Positions 17,928 through 27,022 of a DNA stretch of 64,000 nucleotides are shown piece after piece; within the stretch, counting starts at the first letter, position 1; the number at the start of each line of letters is the position of its first letter. The position numbers and the translations under genes were made by a program. Location of the stretch: NCBI RefSeq assembly GCF_042676245.1, contig NZ_JBHTKA010000001.1, positions 992,001-1,056,000 of the forward strand, in the 5' to 3' direction. The notes under the pieces were generated by a model. It searched no databases. It was not told the origin of the DNA and saw only the letters and a program-made list of their open reading frames with translations. The stretch is from Ohtaekwangia kribbensis (GTDB lineage Bacteria; Bacteroidota; Bacteroidia; Cytophagales; Cyclobacteriaceae).

Positions 17928-18963
17928 CGATAAACCGGTTGGCGTAATCGGGGCTGGTAACTTCGGCAGTGTGGTGGCTAACCTTCTGGCGCAGCACCGG
18001 AAGGTATTGCTATATGCACGCGATGAAAAAGTTATTCAGCGTATACGCGAAACGCGCGAGAACCGCGGGCATAGCATGCATCCGAACATCGAGCCCATTA
18101 ACGACCTTGCTGCTATAGCTGAGCAGTGCGATATATTGTTTCCGATTGTACCCTCGGAGCACTTTCGCTCGATGATGAAACATCTCTCACCGCATCTTCA
18201 CCCCTATCATATATTAATTCACGGAACAAAAGGTTTTGACCTTACGCTTACCAACGGACAAAGCATCGAGACAATTACGAAGCTTAACCGAAGCCAGGTA
18301 AAAACCATGAGTGAAGTAATTATGGAAGAAAGTGTTGTGGTGCGCGTAGGCTGTCTGGCCGGACCTAACCTTTCAAGAGAACTCGCGGCTAATCAACCCG
18401 CAGCAACAGTTATAGCGAGTCACTTTAATGAAGTAATTACACTCGGTAAACGCTTACTCCGTAACGATCACTTCCAGGTATATGGCAACAACGACCTGGT
18501 GGGTGTTGAATTGGCCGGTGTACTCAAGAATATAATTGCTATAGCAGCCGGTGCGTTAAGCGGACTCGGCTATGGCGAAAATGCAAAAGGTTTATTGGTA
18601 AGTCGCGGCATGGTGGAAATGATATACCTCGGTCGCGCGTTAGGAGGAAATACAAAAGCTTTTTTAGGTGTAGCCGGTGTAGGCGATTTGGTTACAACCT
18701 GCAACAGTTCATTAAGCCGAAACTTTACAATTGGTCACCGTCTTGCAAAGGGCGAAACGCTGAAAGAAATTCTGGCGAGCACCGATGAAGTGGCCGAAGG
18801 TATAAATACCATACGCATCACCAAGAAATGTGCAGACTACTACGGTGTGCGTGCTCCGATCACTACCACACTCTATAAAGTTTTATTCGAAGATCTTACC
18901 ATGAAGCAGGCACTGCGATACCTGATGCGCTACCCGTTGAATGTGGATATTGATTTCCTTTAG
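17905..18963 (+). CDS. gpsA: NAD(P)H-dependent glycerol-3-phosphate dehydrogenase
   Basis: GpsA reduces dihydroxyacetone phosphate to sn-glycerol-3-phosphate, the phospholipid backbone. The 352 residues open with the Rossmann motif VGVIGAGNFGSVVANLL. Further family blocks are GPNLSRELA, the catalytic-lysine region ELAGVLKNIIAIAAG, GVAGVGDLVTTC and SRNFTIGHRL. The ATG at 17905 lies inside the acyltransferase gene, so supply of glycerol-3-phosphate and its acylation are coupled in one unit. Confidence 0.95.
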   Translation: MTLKSLSDDKPVGVIGAGNFGSVVANLLAQHRKVLLYARDEKVIQRIRETRENRGHSMHPNIEPINDLAAIAEQCDILFPIVPSEHFRSMMKHLSPHLHPYHILIHGTKGFDLTLTNGQSIETITKLNRSQVKTMSEVIMEESVVVRVGCLAGPNLSRELAANQPAATVIASHFNEVITLGKRLLRNDHFQVYGNNDLVGVELAGVLKNIIAIAAGALSGLGYGENAKGLLVSRGMVEMIYLGRALGGNTKAFLGVAGVGDLVTTCNSSLSRNFTIGHRLAKGETLKEILASTDEVAEGINTIRITKKCADYYGVRAPITTTLYKVLFEDLTMKQALRYLMRYPLNVDIDFL

Positions 18964-18964
18964 T

Positions 18965-19184
18965 GATCGTTAATCGTTATCTATTATCCGTTATACGAAG
19001 AGAGATAGTCCGTGCTCGGTATATATGTATACATAAGAAACGTCTGTAAAAATCAAAGTACATATAAATTAAAAGGCACCGAATTTCTTTGTGAAACCTG
19101 GTGCCTTCTTTGTGTTCTTTGAGTAATTGGATTTCGTTATCCGCCAACCTTTATACTAATTACGATTAACGGATAACGATAAAG
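18965..19184. repeat. Intergenic inverted-repeat element after gpsA
   Basis: TCGTTAATCGTTATC with ATCCGTTAT at the left end is mirrored by ATTACGATTAACGGATAACG at the right end. Between them lies a stretch with GGCACC...GGTGCC words and CTTTGTGAAACCTGGTGCCTTCTTTGTG. It separates convergent gpsA and pyk. Related copies lie at 33318-33466 and 45789-46014. Confidence 0.5.
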
Positions 19185-19185
19185 A

Positions 19186-20616
19186 CTACTTCACCACGTT
19201 AATCTTCAACGTGTTGGTACGTGCCTTTTCCTGAATAGGCATACTTGCCAGGATGATAAACAGATCACCGCTCTGTACATGTCCTTCTTTCTTCAGTATA
19301 TCTTCCACATCTGCTATCGTTTCATCGGTAGAGTTTATCTTATCGTAGAAATAAGCCTGTGTACCCCAAACGAGGTTCATTTTGGTAAGCAATGCTTTGT
19401 TCGATGTAAACACAAAGATGTTAGCGTTTGGTCTGTAGGCAGATGACTGGAATGCTGTGTAACCAGATTGGGTCATACCTACTATAGCCTTTGCTCCTAC
19501 ATCTTTTGCCAGTTTACAAGCTGCCAATACAAAGTTATCGTGTATATAGGTTGGCGAATTCTTATTCACATCGCGGAAGCGGTAGTATATATTCGGGCTC
19601 TTCTCAACCGAAGCAACGGTACGAACCATACTGCGGATTACTTCGATCGGATATTTACCGGCAGCAGTTTCTGCAGAAAGCATCACAGCATCAGCACCAT
19701 CCATCACAGCGTTGGCAACGTCATTGGTCTCTGCACGTGTAGGACGAGGGTTCTCGATCATACTTTCCATCATCTGCGTTGCTACGATAACCGGCTTGCC
19801 TGCGCGATTACATTTTTCAACGAGCATCTTTTGTACCATTGGTACTTCTTCCAGCCAGATCTCAACACCCAGGTCACCACGAGCCACCATCACCGCGTCA
19901 GTCAGCGTAATGATTTCATCGATGTTACTCAGTGCTTCCGGCTTTTCAATTTTTGCTACGATGCGTGCGTTTGATTTTTTCTCGTCAATGATTGAACGTA
20001 ACGATTCTATATCAGAAGCTTTGCGTACAAACGAAAGCGCAATCCAGTCAACATTATTTTCAATACCGAAGTACAGGTCAGCTAAATCTTTTTCGGTTAA
20101 TGACGGAGCAGAAACTTTTGTGAAAGGAAGGTTTATACCTTTTCTTGATTTTAACGGACCGCCATATACTACTTCCGTTACAACGTCTATATCACGTACT
20201 TCTTTTACTTTCAATTCAATTTTACCATCGTCAACCAGGATGGTATCACCAGGTTTAACATCTTTCGGAAGATTTTTATAGGATGTGCTGGCGATTTCGC
20301 GATTACCGATGAGGTCACGGGTAGTGATGATAAGTTCTTGTCCACGTTCGATAACGATACCCGGTTCCATTTCATCCACTCTGATTTTAGGCCCCTGGAG
20401 ATCCTGGAGAAGCGATACCGTTGTACCCATCTCTGCGTTTAGTTCGCGAACGAAGTTAATAACCTTCAGGTGGTCTTCGTGTTTACCATGAGAGAAATTC
20501 AGGCGAAAAACATCTACTCCTTCTTTGATCAATGCGCGAAGCATTTCTTTCGAGTTTGAAGCAGGCCCTACGGTGGCAACAATTTTAGTCTTGTTGAACG
20601 ATACTTTTTCTAGCAT
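19186..20616 (-). CDS. pyk: Pyruvate kinase
   Basis: Converts phosphoenolpyruvate and ADP to pyruvate and ATP at the end of glycolysis. The 476 residues show TKIVATVGPASNS, FRLNFSHGKHEDH, the active-site segment AKIEKPEALSNIDEII with MVARGDLGVE, and ATQMMESMIENPRPTRAE. The C-terminal effector domain is present but the phosphohistidine extension of some bacilli is not. Starts with ATG, with the stop directly beside an intergenic repeat. The order pyk, IPExxxVDY, acpP, fabF, rnc is one I recognise from other Bacteroidota. Confidence 0.97.
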   Translation of the reverse strand: MLEKVSFNKTKIVATVGPASNSKEMLRALIKEGVDVFRLNFSHGKHEDHLKVINFVRELNAEMGTTVSLLQDLQGPKIRVDEMEPGIVIERGQELIITTRDLIGNREIASTSYKNLPKDVKPGDTILVDDGKIELKVKEVRDIDVVTEVVYGGPLKSRKGINLPFTKVSAPSLTEKDLADLYFGIENNVDWIALSFVRKASDIESLRSIIDEKKSNARIVAKIEKPEALSNIDEIITLTDAVMVARGDLGVEIWLEEVPMVQKMLVEKCNRAGKPVIVATQMMESMIENPRPTRAETNDVANAVMDGADAVMLSAETAAGKYPIEVIRSMVRTVASVEKSPNIYYRFRDVNKNSPTYIHDNFVLAACKLAKDVGAKAIVGMTQSGYTAFQSSAYRPNANIFVFTSNKALLTKMNLVWGTQAYFYDKINSTDETIADVEDILKKEGHVQSGDLFIILASMPIQEKARTNTLKINVVK

Positions 20617-20678
20617 AAAGGTTTAAGATATTTCGTGTGGATGGTTAATATGAAATAAATCAGTGTGCATCGGAAGAA

Positions 20679-21101
20679 TCAGAAAATAAAATTTGATTTA
20701 GACTTGAGACCGTCCAAAGGTATGAAGGTCACAAACTGAACAGAAGATATCGACTTGATCAACTCCAGCAACTGCGGATGGGTGTACTGATCTTTCATAG
20801 CCGCCAAAATTATAAAATCGAAATGAGGAAATTCAGGGATTAGGAAATACTTTCCGGGGTCAGGTTCAGAAGGTTTGTTTTTGAATAGTTTCAATCGATT
20901 GAGTTGAGTTTCAAAAGAATAGAAAGAAAAGTACTTTTCGTCATTATTTTTGAATCCGACCGCCAAATCGGGCTGTTTTACCAGTTGTATGTGCAGTGCC
21001 TGGTTAAGTTCCCAGGCAAGCTTATAACCCCTTGCTGTCGAGGTGAGTCCCAACAGTTCAAAGTCGTATTCATAGTCTATGACAAGCTTGGTTTTCTTCA
21101 T
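20679..21101 (-). CDS. IPExxxVDY-family protein
   Basis: A 140-residue soluble protein of unknown function restricted to Bacteroidota and named after a motif, here in the variant form IPEFPHFDF. The N terminus is LVIDYEYDFELLGLTSTARGYKLAW. Homologues sit between pyk and acpP-fabF-rnc, as here. It shares its strand with pyk and is divergent from acpP with about 115 nt between the starts. Its role may be tied to fatty-acid or glycolytic genes, which is inference from order alone. Confidence 0.85.
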   Translation of the reverse strand: MKKTKLVIDYEYDFELLGLTSTARGYKLAWELNQALHIQLVKQPDLAVGFKNNDEKYFSFYSFETQLNRLKLFKNKPSEPDPGKYFLIPEFPHFDFIILAAMKDQYTHPQLLELIKSISSVQFVTFIPLDGLKSKSNFIF

Positions 21102-21152
21102 TTTTCAGATCAAAACACTCCTTAATGTGACAGAGAGCCGTTTCAAAAAAGT

Positions 21153-21183
21153 TTGATAATATTCACGTAAATCTCTTTCTTTG
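21153..21183 (+). promoter_or_regulatory. Promoter of acpP-fabF
   Basis: TTG at 21153-21155 and TTTCTTTG at 21176-21183 (seven of eight positions of TAnnTTTG) are 20 nt apart, the usual Bacteroidota spacing. The acpP ATG follows 32 nt later. Confidence 0.5.
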
Positions 21184-21215
21184 CAACTGATTTTTAAATC
21201 ATAAACCTTAAAAAC

Positions 21216-21455
21216 ATGTCTGAAATTGCACAAAAAGTAAAGCAGATCATCATCGAAAAACTTGGTGTTGAAGAATCTGAAGTTACTCCTGAGGCTAGCT
21301 TCACCAACGACCTTGGAGCTGACTCACTTGACACCGTAGAACTTATTATGGAGTTCGAAAAGGAATTCAATATTTCTATCCCAGACGACCAGGCTGAAAA
21401 TATCTCCACTGTTGGCCAGGCCATCTCTTACTTGGAGCAAAACGTAAAGAAATAA
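21216..21455 (+). CDS. acpP: Acyl carrier protein
   Basis: ACP carries growing acyl chains as thioesters on phosphopantetheine. The 79-residue acidic protein has the attachment Ser37 in GADSLDTVELIMEFE, and the length and helix pattern are standard. ATG at 21216. It starts a unit with fabF 37 nt downstream, and rnc follows further on. Confidence 0.97.
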   Translation: MSEIAQKVKQIIIEKLGVEESEVTPEASFTNDLGADSLDTVELIMEFEKEFNISIPDDQAENISTVGQAISYLEQNVKK

Positions 21456-21492
21456 TTGACCACTGCCTTTATACAACCACACCCCATAGATC

Positions 21493-22740
21493 ATGACATT
21501 GAAGCGAGTAGTCGTTACAGGACTTGGTGCACTCACACCCATCGGCAATACGTTACCAGCGTTTTGGGATGGATTGAAGAATGGTAAAAGTGGAGCAGCT
21601 CCCATAACACGCTTTGATTCAACGCTCTTTAAAACAAAGTTTGCCTGCGAGGTGAAGAACTTCGACATCGGTAACTTTATGGATCGAAAGGAAGCGCGTA
21701 AGATGGACCCGTTCGCGCAATATGCTATGGTGGCTGTGGATGAGGCTATAAAAGATGCAAACCTCCCGCTAACTGAACTCAACCCGAATCGCGTTGGCGT
21801 GATTTGGGGGTCAGGTATCGGGGGGTTGTTAACTTTCCAGGAAGAAGTTAAGGTATATGCCAAAGGCGATGGAACTCCAAGATTCAACCCTTTCTTCATT
21901 CCTAAAATGATTCCCGACCTGAGTGCAGGTCACATCTCTATCAAGTATGGTTTCCGCGGGCCGAACTATGTAACGGTTTCTGCCTGTGCTTCTTCTACCA
22001 ATGCACTTTACGATGCCTTTACCTTTTTACGTTTAGGTAAAGCTGATATCATCGTATCAGGTGGTTCGGAGGCTGCTGTATGCGAAGCAGGTGTTGGTGG
22101 ATTCAATTCCTTAAAAGCTCTCTCCGAGCGTAACGATTCTCCGGAGACTGCATCACGCCCGTACGATAAAGACCGCGATGGTTTTGTACTGGGTGAAGGT
22201 GCCGGTGCATTAATACTCGAAGAGTACGAGCACGCGAAGAAACGTGGTGCTAAAATATATGCGGAAGTAATCGGTGGCGGTATGTCATCGGATGCTTACC
22301 ACATTACAGCGCCACATCCCGAAGGTGCCGGTATCATTCAGGTAATGTACAACGCATTGGAAGATGCCGAGATCAAGCCTGAACAAATAGACTATATCAA
22401 TACACACGGAACTTCTACTCCGCTTGGTGATATAGGTGAGATCCGCGCCATTCAAAAAGTATTTGGTGAGCATGCTTATAAAATGAACATCAGCTCTACC
22501 AAATCCATGACAGGCCACTTGCTGGGTGCCGCGGGTGCCATTGAAAGTATAGCATGTATCATGGCGATCAATGATTCAATCGTCCCTCCTACCATCAATC
22601 ACTTTGAAGACGATCCTGATCTTGATCCTAAGCTGAATATGACCTTTAACAAAGCACAGGAACGTAACATCAACATCGCGTTGAGCAATACATTCGGCTT
22701 TGGTGGTCATAACTTCTCTGTGATCTTCAGGAAGATCTAG
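21493..22740 (+). CDS. fabF: 3-oxoacyl-[acyl-carrier-protein] synthase II
   Basis: FabF condenses malonyl-ACP with acyl-ACP in fatty-acid elongation. The 415 residues contain the nucleophile in VSACASSTNALYDAF and the two catalytic histidines in NTHGTSTPLGD and TGHLLGAAGAIES. The last block NTFGFGGHNFSVIF is also conserved. Starts with ATG, 37 nt after acpP. Confidence 0.97.
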   Translation: MTLKRVVVTGLGALTPIGNTLPAFWDGLKNGKSGAAPITRFDSTLFKTKFACEVKNFDIGNFMDRKEARKMDPFAQYAMVAVDEAIKDANLPLTELNPNRVGVIWGSGIGGLLTFQEEVKVYAKGDGTPRFNPFFIPKMIPDLSAGHISIKYGFRGPNYVTVSACASSTNALYDAFTFLRLGKADIIVSGGSEAAVCEAGVGGFNSLKALSERNDSPETASRPYDKDRDGFVLGEGAGALILEEYEHAKKRGAKIYAEVIGGGMSSDAYHITAPHPEGAGIIQVMYNALEDAEIKPEQIDYINTHGTSTPLGDIGEIRAIQKVFGEHAYKMNISSTKSMTGHLLGAAGAIESIACIMAINDSIVPPTINHFEDDPDLDPKLNMTFNKAQERNINIALSNTFGFGGHNFSVIFRKI

Positions 22741-22750
22741 TCCCTTTTTT

Positions 22751-22898
22751 ATCCTGCTAACAACCTGTGCCGCTATATTGTGCTATAGCTATAGGGTTTA
22801 CTATGCGTTGCTATATCCGCGTGTATGGGTATAGTTGTGGTAGGCTCTATGGTAATCGTTTAAACAATAATCTTAGATAACACGACCGGTAGCAGGAT
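22751..22898. repeat. 148-bp stretch bounded by inverted 9-mers
   Basis: ATCCTGCTA (22751-22759) and its exact inverse TAGCAGGAT (22890-22898) enclose an AT-alternating segment full of CTATA, GTATA and TATAG words between fabF and rnc. It could be a small mobile or structured RNA element or chance. No gene lies inside. Confidence 0.3.
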
Positions 22899-22957
22899 AT
22901 TAATACCAATAATCTTATTAAATTAGCATCCGACTATAAAATGAACTGATATACAAC

Positions 22958-23689
22958 TTGGTCTGGAAAATCCTTAAGCTTCCGAAAGGAAAATCGAAGA
23001 ATGATGAGAAGCTGATCAGGGCTATAAAGAATATTGCCGGCCTTACACCTTCCAATCTTGAACTATACCGTTTGGCAACAGTTCATAGTTCTATTGCCAA
23101 AGAAAATGGTCAGGGTTTCAAAGAGTCGAATGAGCGCCTGGAATATCTTGGTGATGCCATCCTCGGTGCAGCGGTAGCAGATTACCTGTTCAAAAAATTT
23201 CCGTTCAAGTCAGAAGGTTTCCTTACCGAAATGCGATCGCGCATCGTAAACCGCGAAACACTCAACCTCCTTGCGCGTAAAATCGGTGTCGGTAACATTG
23301 TTCAATACGATCAGAAGAACTCTCATCTGCAGCAGGTTATACTCGGTAATACACTGGAAGCGATTGTGGGTGCTATTTACCTTGACAAAGGATACCTGCG
23401 CACCAAGAAGTTTGTAATCGATAAACTTATCGGTCCTAATTATGATCTCGATGAGCTGGTAAATTCCAACTCCAACTTTAAGAGCAAGATCATTGAGTGG
23501 GCGCAACGCGAAGGAAAAGAAGTGCGCTTCGAAATATTAAACGTTAAGAAAGGCAAGAACCACAAAGAGTTCACCGCGCAGGTGCTGGTTGACAATGAAG
23601 CCAAAGGAACGGGCTACGGCAACAGCAAGAAAAAAGCCGAGCAGGATGCTGCCTTGAAAACGTGTGAGATGCTGAATCTTCTCTCCTAA
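22958..23689 (+). CDS. rnc: Ribonuclease III
   Basis: RNase III cleaves double-stranded RNA in rRNA maturation and mRNA turnover. The 243 residues have the catalytic signature NERLEYLGDAILGAAVADYLF (first 20 shown by position about 60-80), a second acidic site in NTLEAIVGAIYLDKG, and a C-terminal dsRNA-binding domain ending GYGNSKKKAEQDAAL. An in-frame stop lies seven codons upstream and no in-frame ATG exists, so TTG at 22958 is the likely start. Confidence 0.93.
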   Translation: MVWKILKLPKGKSKNDEKLIRAIKNIAGLTPSNLELYRLATVHSSIAKENGQGFKESNERLEYLGDAILGAAVADYLFKKFPFKSEGFLTEMRSRIVNRETLNLLARKIGVGNIVQYDQKNSHLQQVILGNTLEAIVGAIYLDKGYLRTKKFVIDKLIGPNYDLDELVNSNSNFKSKIIEWAQREGKEVRFEILNVKKGKNHKEFTAQVLVDNEAKGTGYGNSKKKAEQDAALKTCEMLNLLS

Positions 23690-23891
23690 TCAAAAACATT
23701 TCATTTTTCTTCCTGTAAAGTCATTAAAAGCTGTTCAGCAAGGTGACAAATTAATCTCCATATTTGTTGGATGTATACAGGCATAAGGCAGGCATAGTCT
23801 TATAGGTATACGTATATAGTAAATGACTTTGGTAACGCGAAGTTGTTCAATTGCACTTAATTGATTTGAGATTTTAATACGCACATCCGCC

Positions 23892-25724
23892 ATGATAAAA
23901 ATTGGAGGGGCCACCGTCAACCAGATTCCGTTCGATTGGAATAACAATACCCGAAATATACTCGAGGCCATAGAAGAAGCGCGCAGGCAACAGATCAGGA
24001 TACTATGTTTCCCCGAGCTATGCGTTACCGGCTATGGCTGCGAAGATCTTTTTCTCAGCGACTGGCTGGCCGAACACGCCTGGAAAGAAGTACTGAAAAT
24101 ACGGGACTATACACAAGACATCACAATATGTATAGGTTTACCGATACGCCTGGAAGGCATAACGTATAACGGCTCGTGCGTAATCAGCAATGGAAAAATT
24201 ATAGGTATAACATTCAAGCAAAACCTGGCACGCGATGGTGTACACTATGAACCGCGCTGGTTTGATCCGTGGGTTCCGTATCGTACGGTTGAACTTACGC
24301 TGGGCGGTGAAAAGGTACAGGCCGGAGATCTTATCTATGAAATTGAAGGCGTTAAGTTCGGCTTTGAAATATGTGAAGACGGCTGGCGAAAAAATTATCG
24401 TCCGGGTTACCGGTTGATGGAGCGCGGAGTAAATCTGATCTTGAACCCAAGTGCGAGTCACTTTGCTATGGGCAAGAGTACGCTTCGTGAAAGAGAGGTT
24501 GTGCTCGATGGTTCCGTTTCCTTTAACTGTGTATACCTCTTTACAAATTTACTCGGCAATGAAGCCGGTAAAATGATATACGATGGTGATATTATTATAG
24601 CACAGAAGGGAAAGTTACTCGCAGTTAACAAGCGACTCTCCTTCCGTAACTATACTATACTGGCTTGCTCGGTTGATTTTAAGAATCCGGAGCAAAGCGA
24701 AGTTATACCCTCCGCCGATGTAAAAGATAGAAATGAAGAGCTCACACAGGCGGTGGCACTCGCGCTATACGACTATGCGCGAAAGAGTAAAGCAAAAGGT
24801 TTTGTGCTCTCGCTGAGTGGTGGTGCCGACTCATCATCGTGCGCTGTATTTGTAGCCGAAATGGTAAAGCGCGCAGTTGCCGAAGTTGGTTGGGACATAT
24901 TCAACAAAGCACTGGGTATAGAAGCGAATGATATAAAAGAAGCTGTTGGTAAATTATTAACGTGCGCATATCAAGGCACTATAAATTCATCGTCACAAAC
25001 TTTTAATGCCGCCAAATCGCTTGCGGATTCTATTGGTGCCGAGTTTCACCAATGGACGATTAATGACGAAGTAAATTCATACTCCCGTAAAATTGAAAAT
25101 GCCATTGGCAGAAAACTTACGTGGGAGCAAGACGATGTTACGCTACAAAATATACAGGCGCGTTCGCGTTCACCCATTATCTGGATGCTTGCCAACGTAA
25201 AGCGTGCTGTGCTGCTCACAACGTCTAATCGCAGCGAAGGCGATGTTGGGTATGCCACTATGGACGGTGATACCAGCGGAAGCCTATCGCCTATTGCAGG
25301 CCTTAGCAAAGTATTTATACTCCAATGGCTTCGCTGGGCAGAAAAGAATCTGAATCAAACCGGGCTGAACCTGGTCAATAATCTTCAGCCTACAGCAGAA
25401 CTGCGACCACTGGAGCGCAACCAAACCGATGAGGACGACCTGATGCCGTATGCTGTATTGGCTGAGATCGAGAAGTGGGCTATTCTTATGCGCAGGTCTC
25501 CGCTGCAGGTATATGAAGTAATGAAGATCAACCATGATCCGGCCATGCTGAAGAACTGGATCCGGAAATTCTTCAGGCTCTGGTCTGCCAACCAATGGAA
25601 GCGCGAACGCCTCGCGCCTGCCTTTCACCTGGACGATCTGAACGTAGACCCGCGCACGTGGTGCCGCTTCCCGATTTTATCATCAGGATTTACAGAGGAA
25701 CTGGCGAAACTCGATCAATATTAA
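23892..25724 (+). CDS. nadE: Glutamine-dependent NAD+ synthetase
   Basis: Makes NAD+ from deamido-NAD using ammonia released from glutamine. The 610-residue two-domain form starts with a nitrilase-type amidase domain with Glu42 in CFPELCVTGYG and the nucleophilic Cys in FGFEICEDGWR. The synthetase domain follows with the pyrophosphate loop SLSGGADSSSCAVF and the block TSNRSEGDVGYATMDGD. Since the amidase is present it does not depend on free ammonia. Starts with ATG. A single gene between rnc and lgt. Confidence 0.95.
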   Translation: MIKIGGATVNQIPFDWNNNTRNILEAIEEARRQQIRILCFPELCVTGYGCEDLFLSDWLAEHAWKEVLKIRDYTQDITICIGLPIRLEGITYNGSCVISNGKIIGITFKQNLARDGVHYEPRWFDPWVPYRTVELTLGGEKVQAGDLIYEIEGVKFGFEICEDGWRKNYRPGYRLMERGVNLILNPSASHFAMGKSTLREREVVLDGSVSFNCVYLFTNLLGNEAGKMIYDGDIIIAQKGKLLAVNKRLSFRNYTILACSVDFKNPEQSEVIPSADVKDRNEELTQAVALALYDYARKSKAKGFVLSLSGGADSSSCAVFVAEMVKRAVAEVGWDIFNKALGIEANDIKEAVGKLLTCAYQGTINSSSQTFNAAKSLADSIGAEFHQWTINDEVNSYSRKIENAIGRKLTWEQDDVTLQNIQARSRSPIIWMLANVKRAVLLTTSNRSEGDVGYATMDGDTSGSLSPIAGLSKVFILQWLRWAEKNLNQTGLNLVNNLQPTAELRPLERNQTDEDDLMPYAVLAEIEKWAILMRRSPLQVYEVMKINHDPAMLKNWIRKFFRLWSANQWKRERLAPAFHLDDLNVDPRTWCRFPILSSGFTEELAKLDQY

Positions 25725-25825
25725 ACCGGTATTATCCTGCGGTAATTTTATTGTCAGTCAACGGCTTTTTGGTTTTAAGCTTTTCACTTTACGCCTCAAC
25801 AGGCTATTTGATTTAAGCTTTCTGC

Positions 25826-25833
25826 TATATTTG
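25826..25833 (+). promoter_or_regulatory. -7 box of the lgt promoter
   Basis: TATATTTG fits TAnnTTTG exactly and ends 5 nt before the lgt ATG. A TTTG at 25807-25810 is nearer than the usual -33 distance (15 nt), so the match is not complete. Confidence 0.45.
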
Positions 25834-25838
25834 CCGCT

Positions 25839-26957
25839 ATGGGTATACTGAGTTACATCATCTGGAACGCTAGTCCGGAGATCTTTTCGTTCGGTTCTTT
25901 TGCACTTCGCTGGTATGGATTGTTTTTTGCATTAGGCTTTCTCATCAGCCAGCAGATTCTATACTATATGTACCGTAAGGAAGGCAAACCTGAAAAGGAT
26001 GTCGATACCCTTACTATTTACATGGTGATTGCCACCATTCTGGGCGCACGCCTCGGCCATGTTATTTTCTATCAACCTGAAATAATATGGACTGATCCAC
26101 TCGGCATTTTTTTACCCTTTGAGTTTAACCCGTTCCGCTTTACTGGTCTCCAGGGACTCGCGAGCCACGGTGGGGCTATCGGTATCCTATTTGCCCTGTG
26201 GTTATATAGTCGCAAGAAGAAACCCGGACAGAATTATCTCCAGGTACTGGACCGCATTGTTATACTCGTAGCATTAACCGGAGCATTGATCAGACTCGGT
26301 AATTATTTCAACTCCGAGATCATTGGTCTGCCTACTGATAAACCCTGGGGTGTTGTGTTTACAGGCCGTTTAACGGAAACTATAAAAGACAAGCGACACG
26401 ATGTTGATGGGATTGTAGACGATGTAGTATATCATCGGAATGATTCAGTGCCTGCTGTTGGTGAAGGTCGCGTACCGCTATATGTATATATATTCTTTAA
26501 GCCGTCAGCCAACGAGACGCAGATTGACGAACTTGTGAACGGCCCGGTACGACAAATGCTCTCCTCACAACTCTACGAGTTTTTTGACGAGACTCCGAAA
26601 TTACGGCTTGACTACCAGGTTGCTAACCCGGATAACAAAGGCTTTGTTGCCAAGATCCCTACAACCGGTATAGCACGTCACCCTGCACAATTGTATGAAT
26701 CTATTTCATGCATCATTCTGTTCCTGGTGTTACTCGCCATCTGGGCGCGTTACAAAGAGAACCTGGTGCAGGGCCGCATCTTCAGTATATTTTTGATCTG
26801 GTGCTTCGGCATGCGTTTCCTGTTCGAGTATCTGAAGGAAAACCAGGAAGCCTTTGAAGCAACCCTACCACTTAACATGGGGCAAATCCTCAGCATTCCG
26901 CTTGTATTGGTGGGTATTGTTATCCTGGTATTATCGTTCAGAAAAAAGGCGTCATAA
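25839..26957 (+). CDS. lgt: Prolipoprotein diacylglyceryl transferase with an internal insertion
   Basis: Lgt transfers diacylglycerol from phosphatidylglycerol to the lipobox cysteine of prelipoproteins. The 372 residues contain GLASHGGAIGI (family HGGxxG), the NYFNSEIIGLPTDKPWGVVF segment and the ARHPAQLYESISC block. Several hydrophobic helices span the protein. Between about residues 175 and 276 a charged, hydrophilic insertion separates the two conserved halves; E. coli Lgt is about 80 residues shorter. The insertion resembles a soluble extra domain of unknown function. Starts with ATG. Confidence 0.93.
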   Translation: MGILSYIIWNASPEIFSFGSFALRWYGLFFALGFLISQQILYYMYRKEGKPEKDVDTLTIYMVIATILGARLGHVIFYQPEIIWTDPLGIFLPFEFNPFRFTGLQGLASHGGAIGILFALWLYSRKKKPGQNYLQVLDRIVILVALTGALIRLGNYFNSEIIGLPTDKPWGVVFTGRLTETIKDKRHDVDGIVDDVVYHRNDSVPAVGEGRVPLYVYIFFKPSANETQIDELVNGPVRQMLSSQLYEFFDETPKLRLDYQVANPDNKGFVAKIPTTGIARHPAQLYESISCIILFLVLLAIWARYKENLVQGRIFSIFLIWCFGMRFLFEYLKENQEAFEATLPLNMGQILSIPLVLVGIVILVLSFRKKAS

Positions 26958-27022
26958 AAATCCGGTTTTTACAGAAAGTAACATTAAACTTGTCTAAGTA
27001 CTACGAGTCTTAGCGTTACAAA

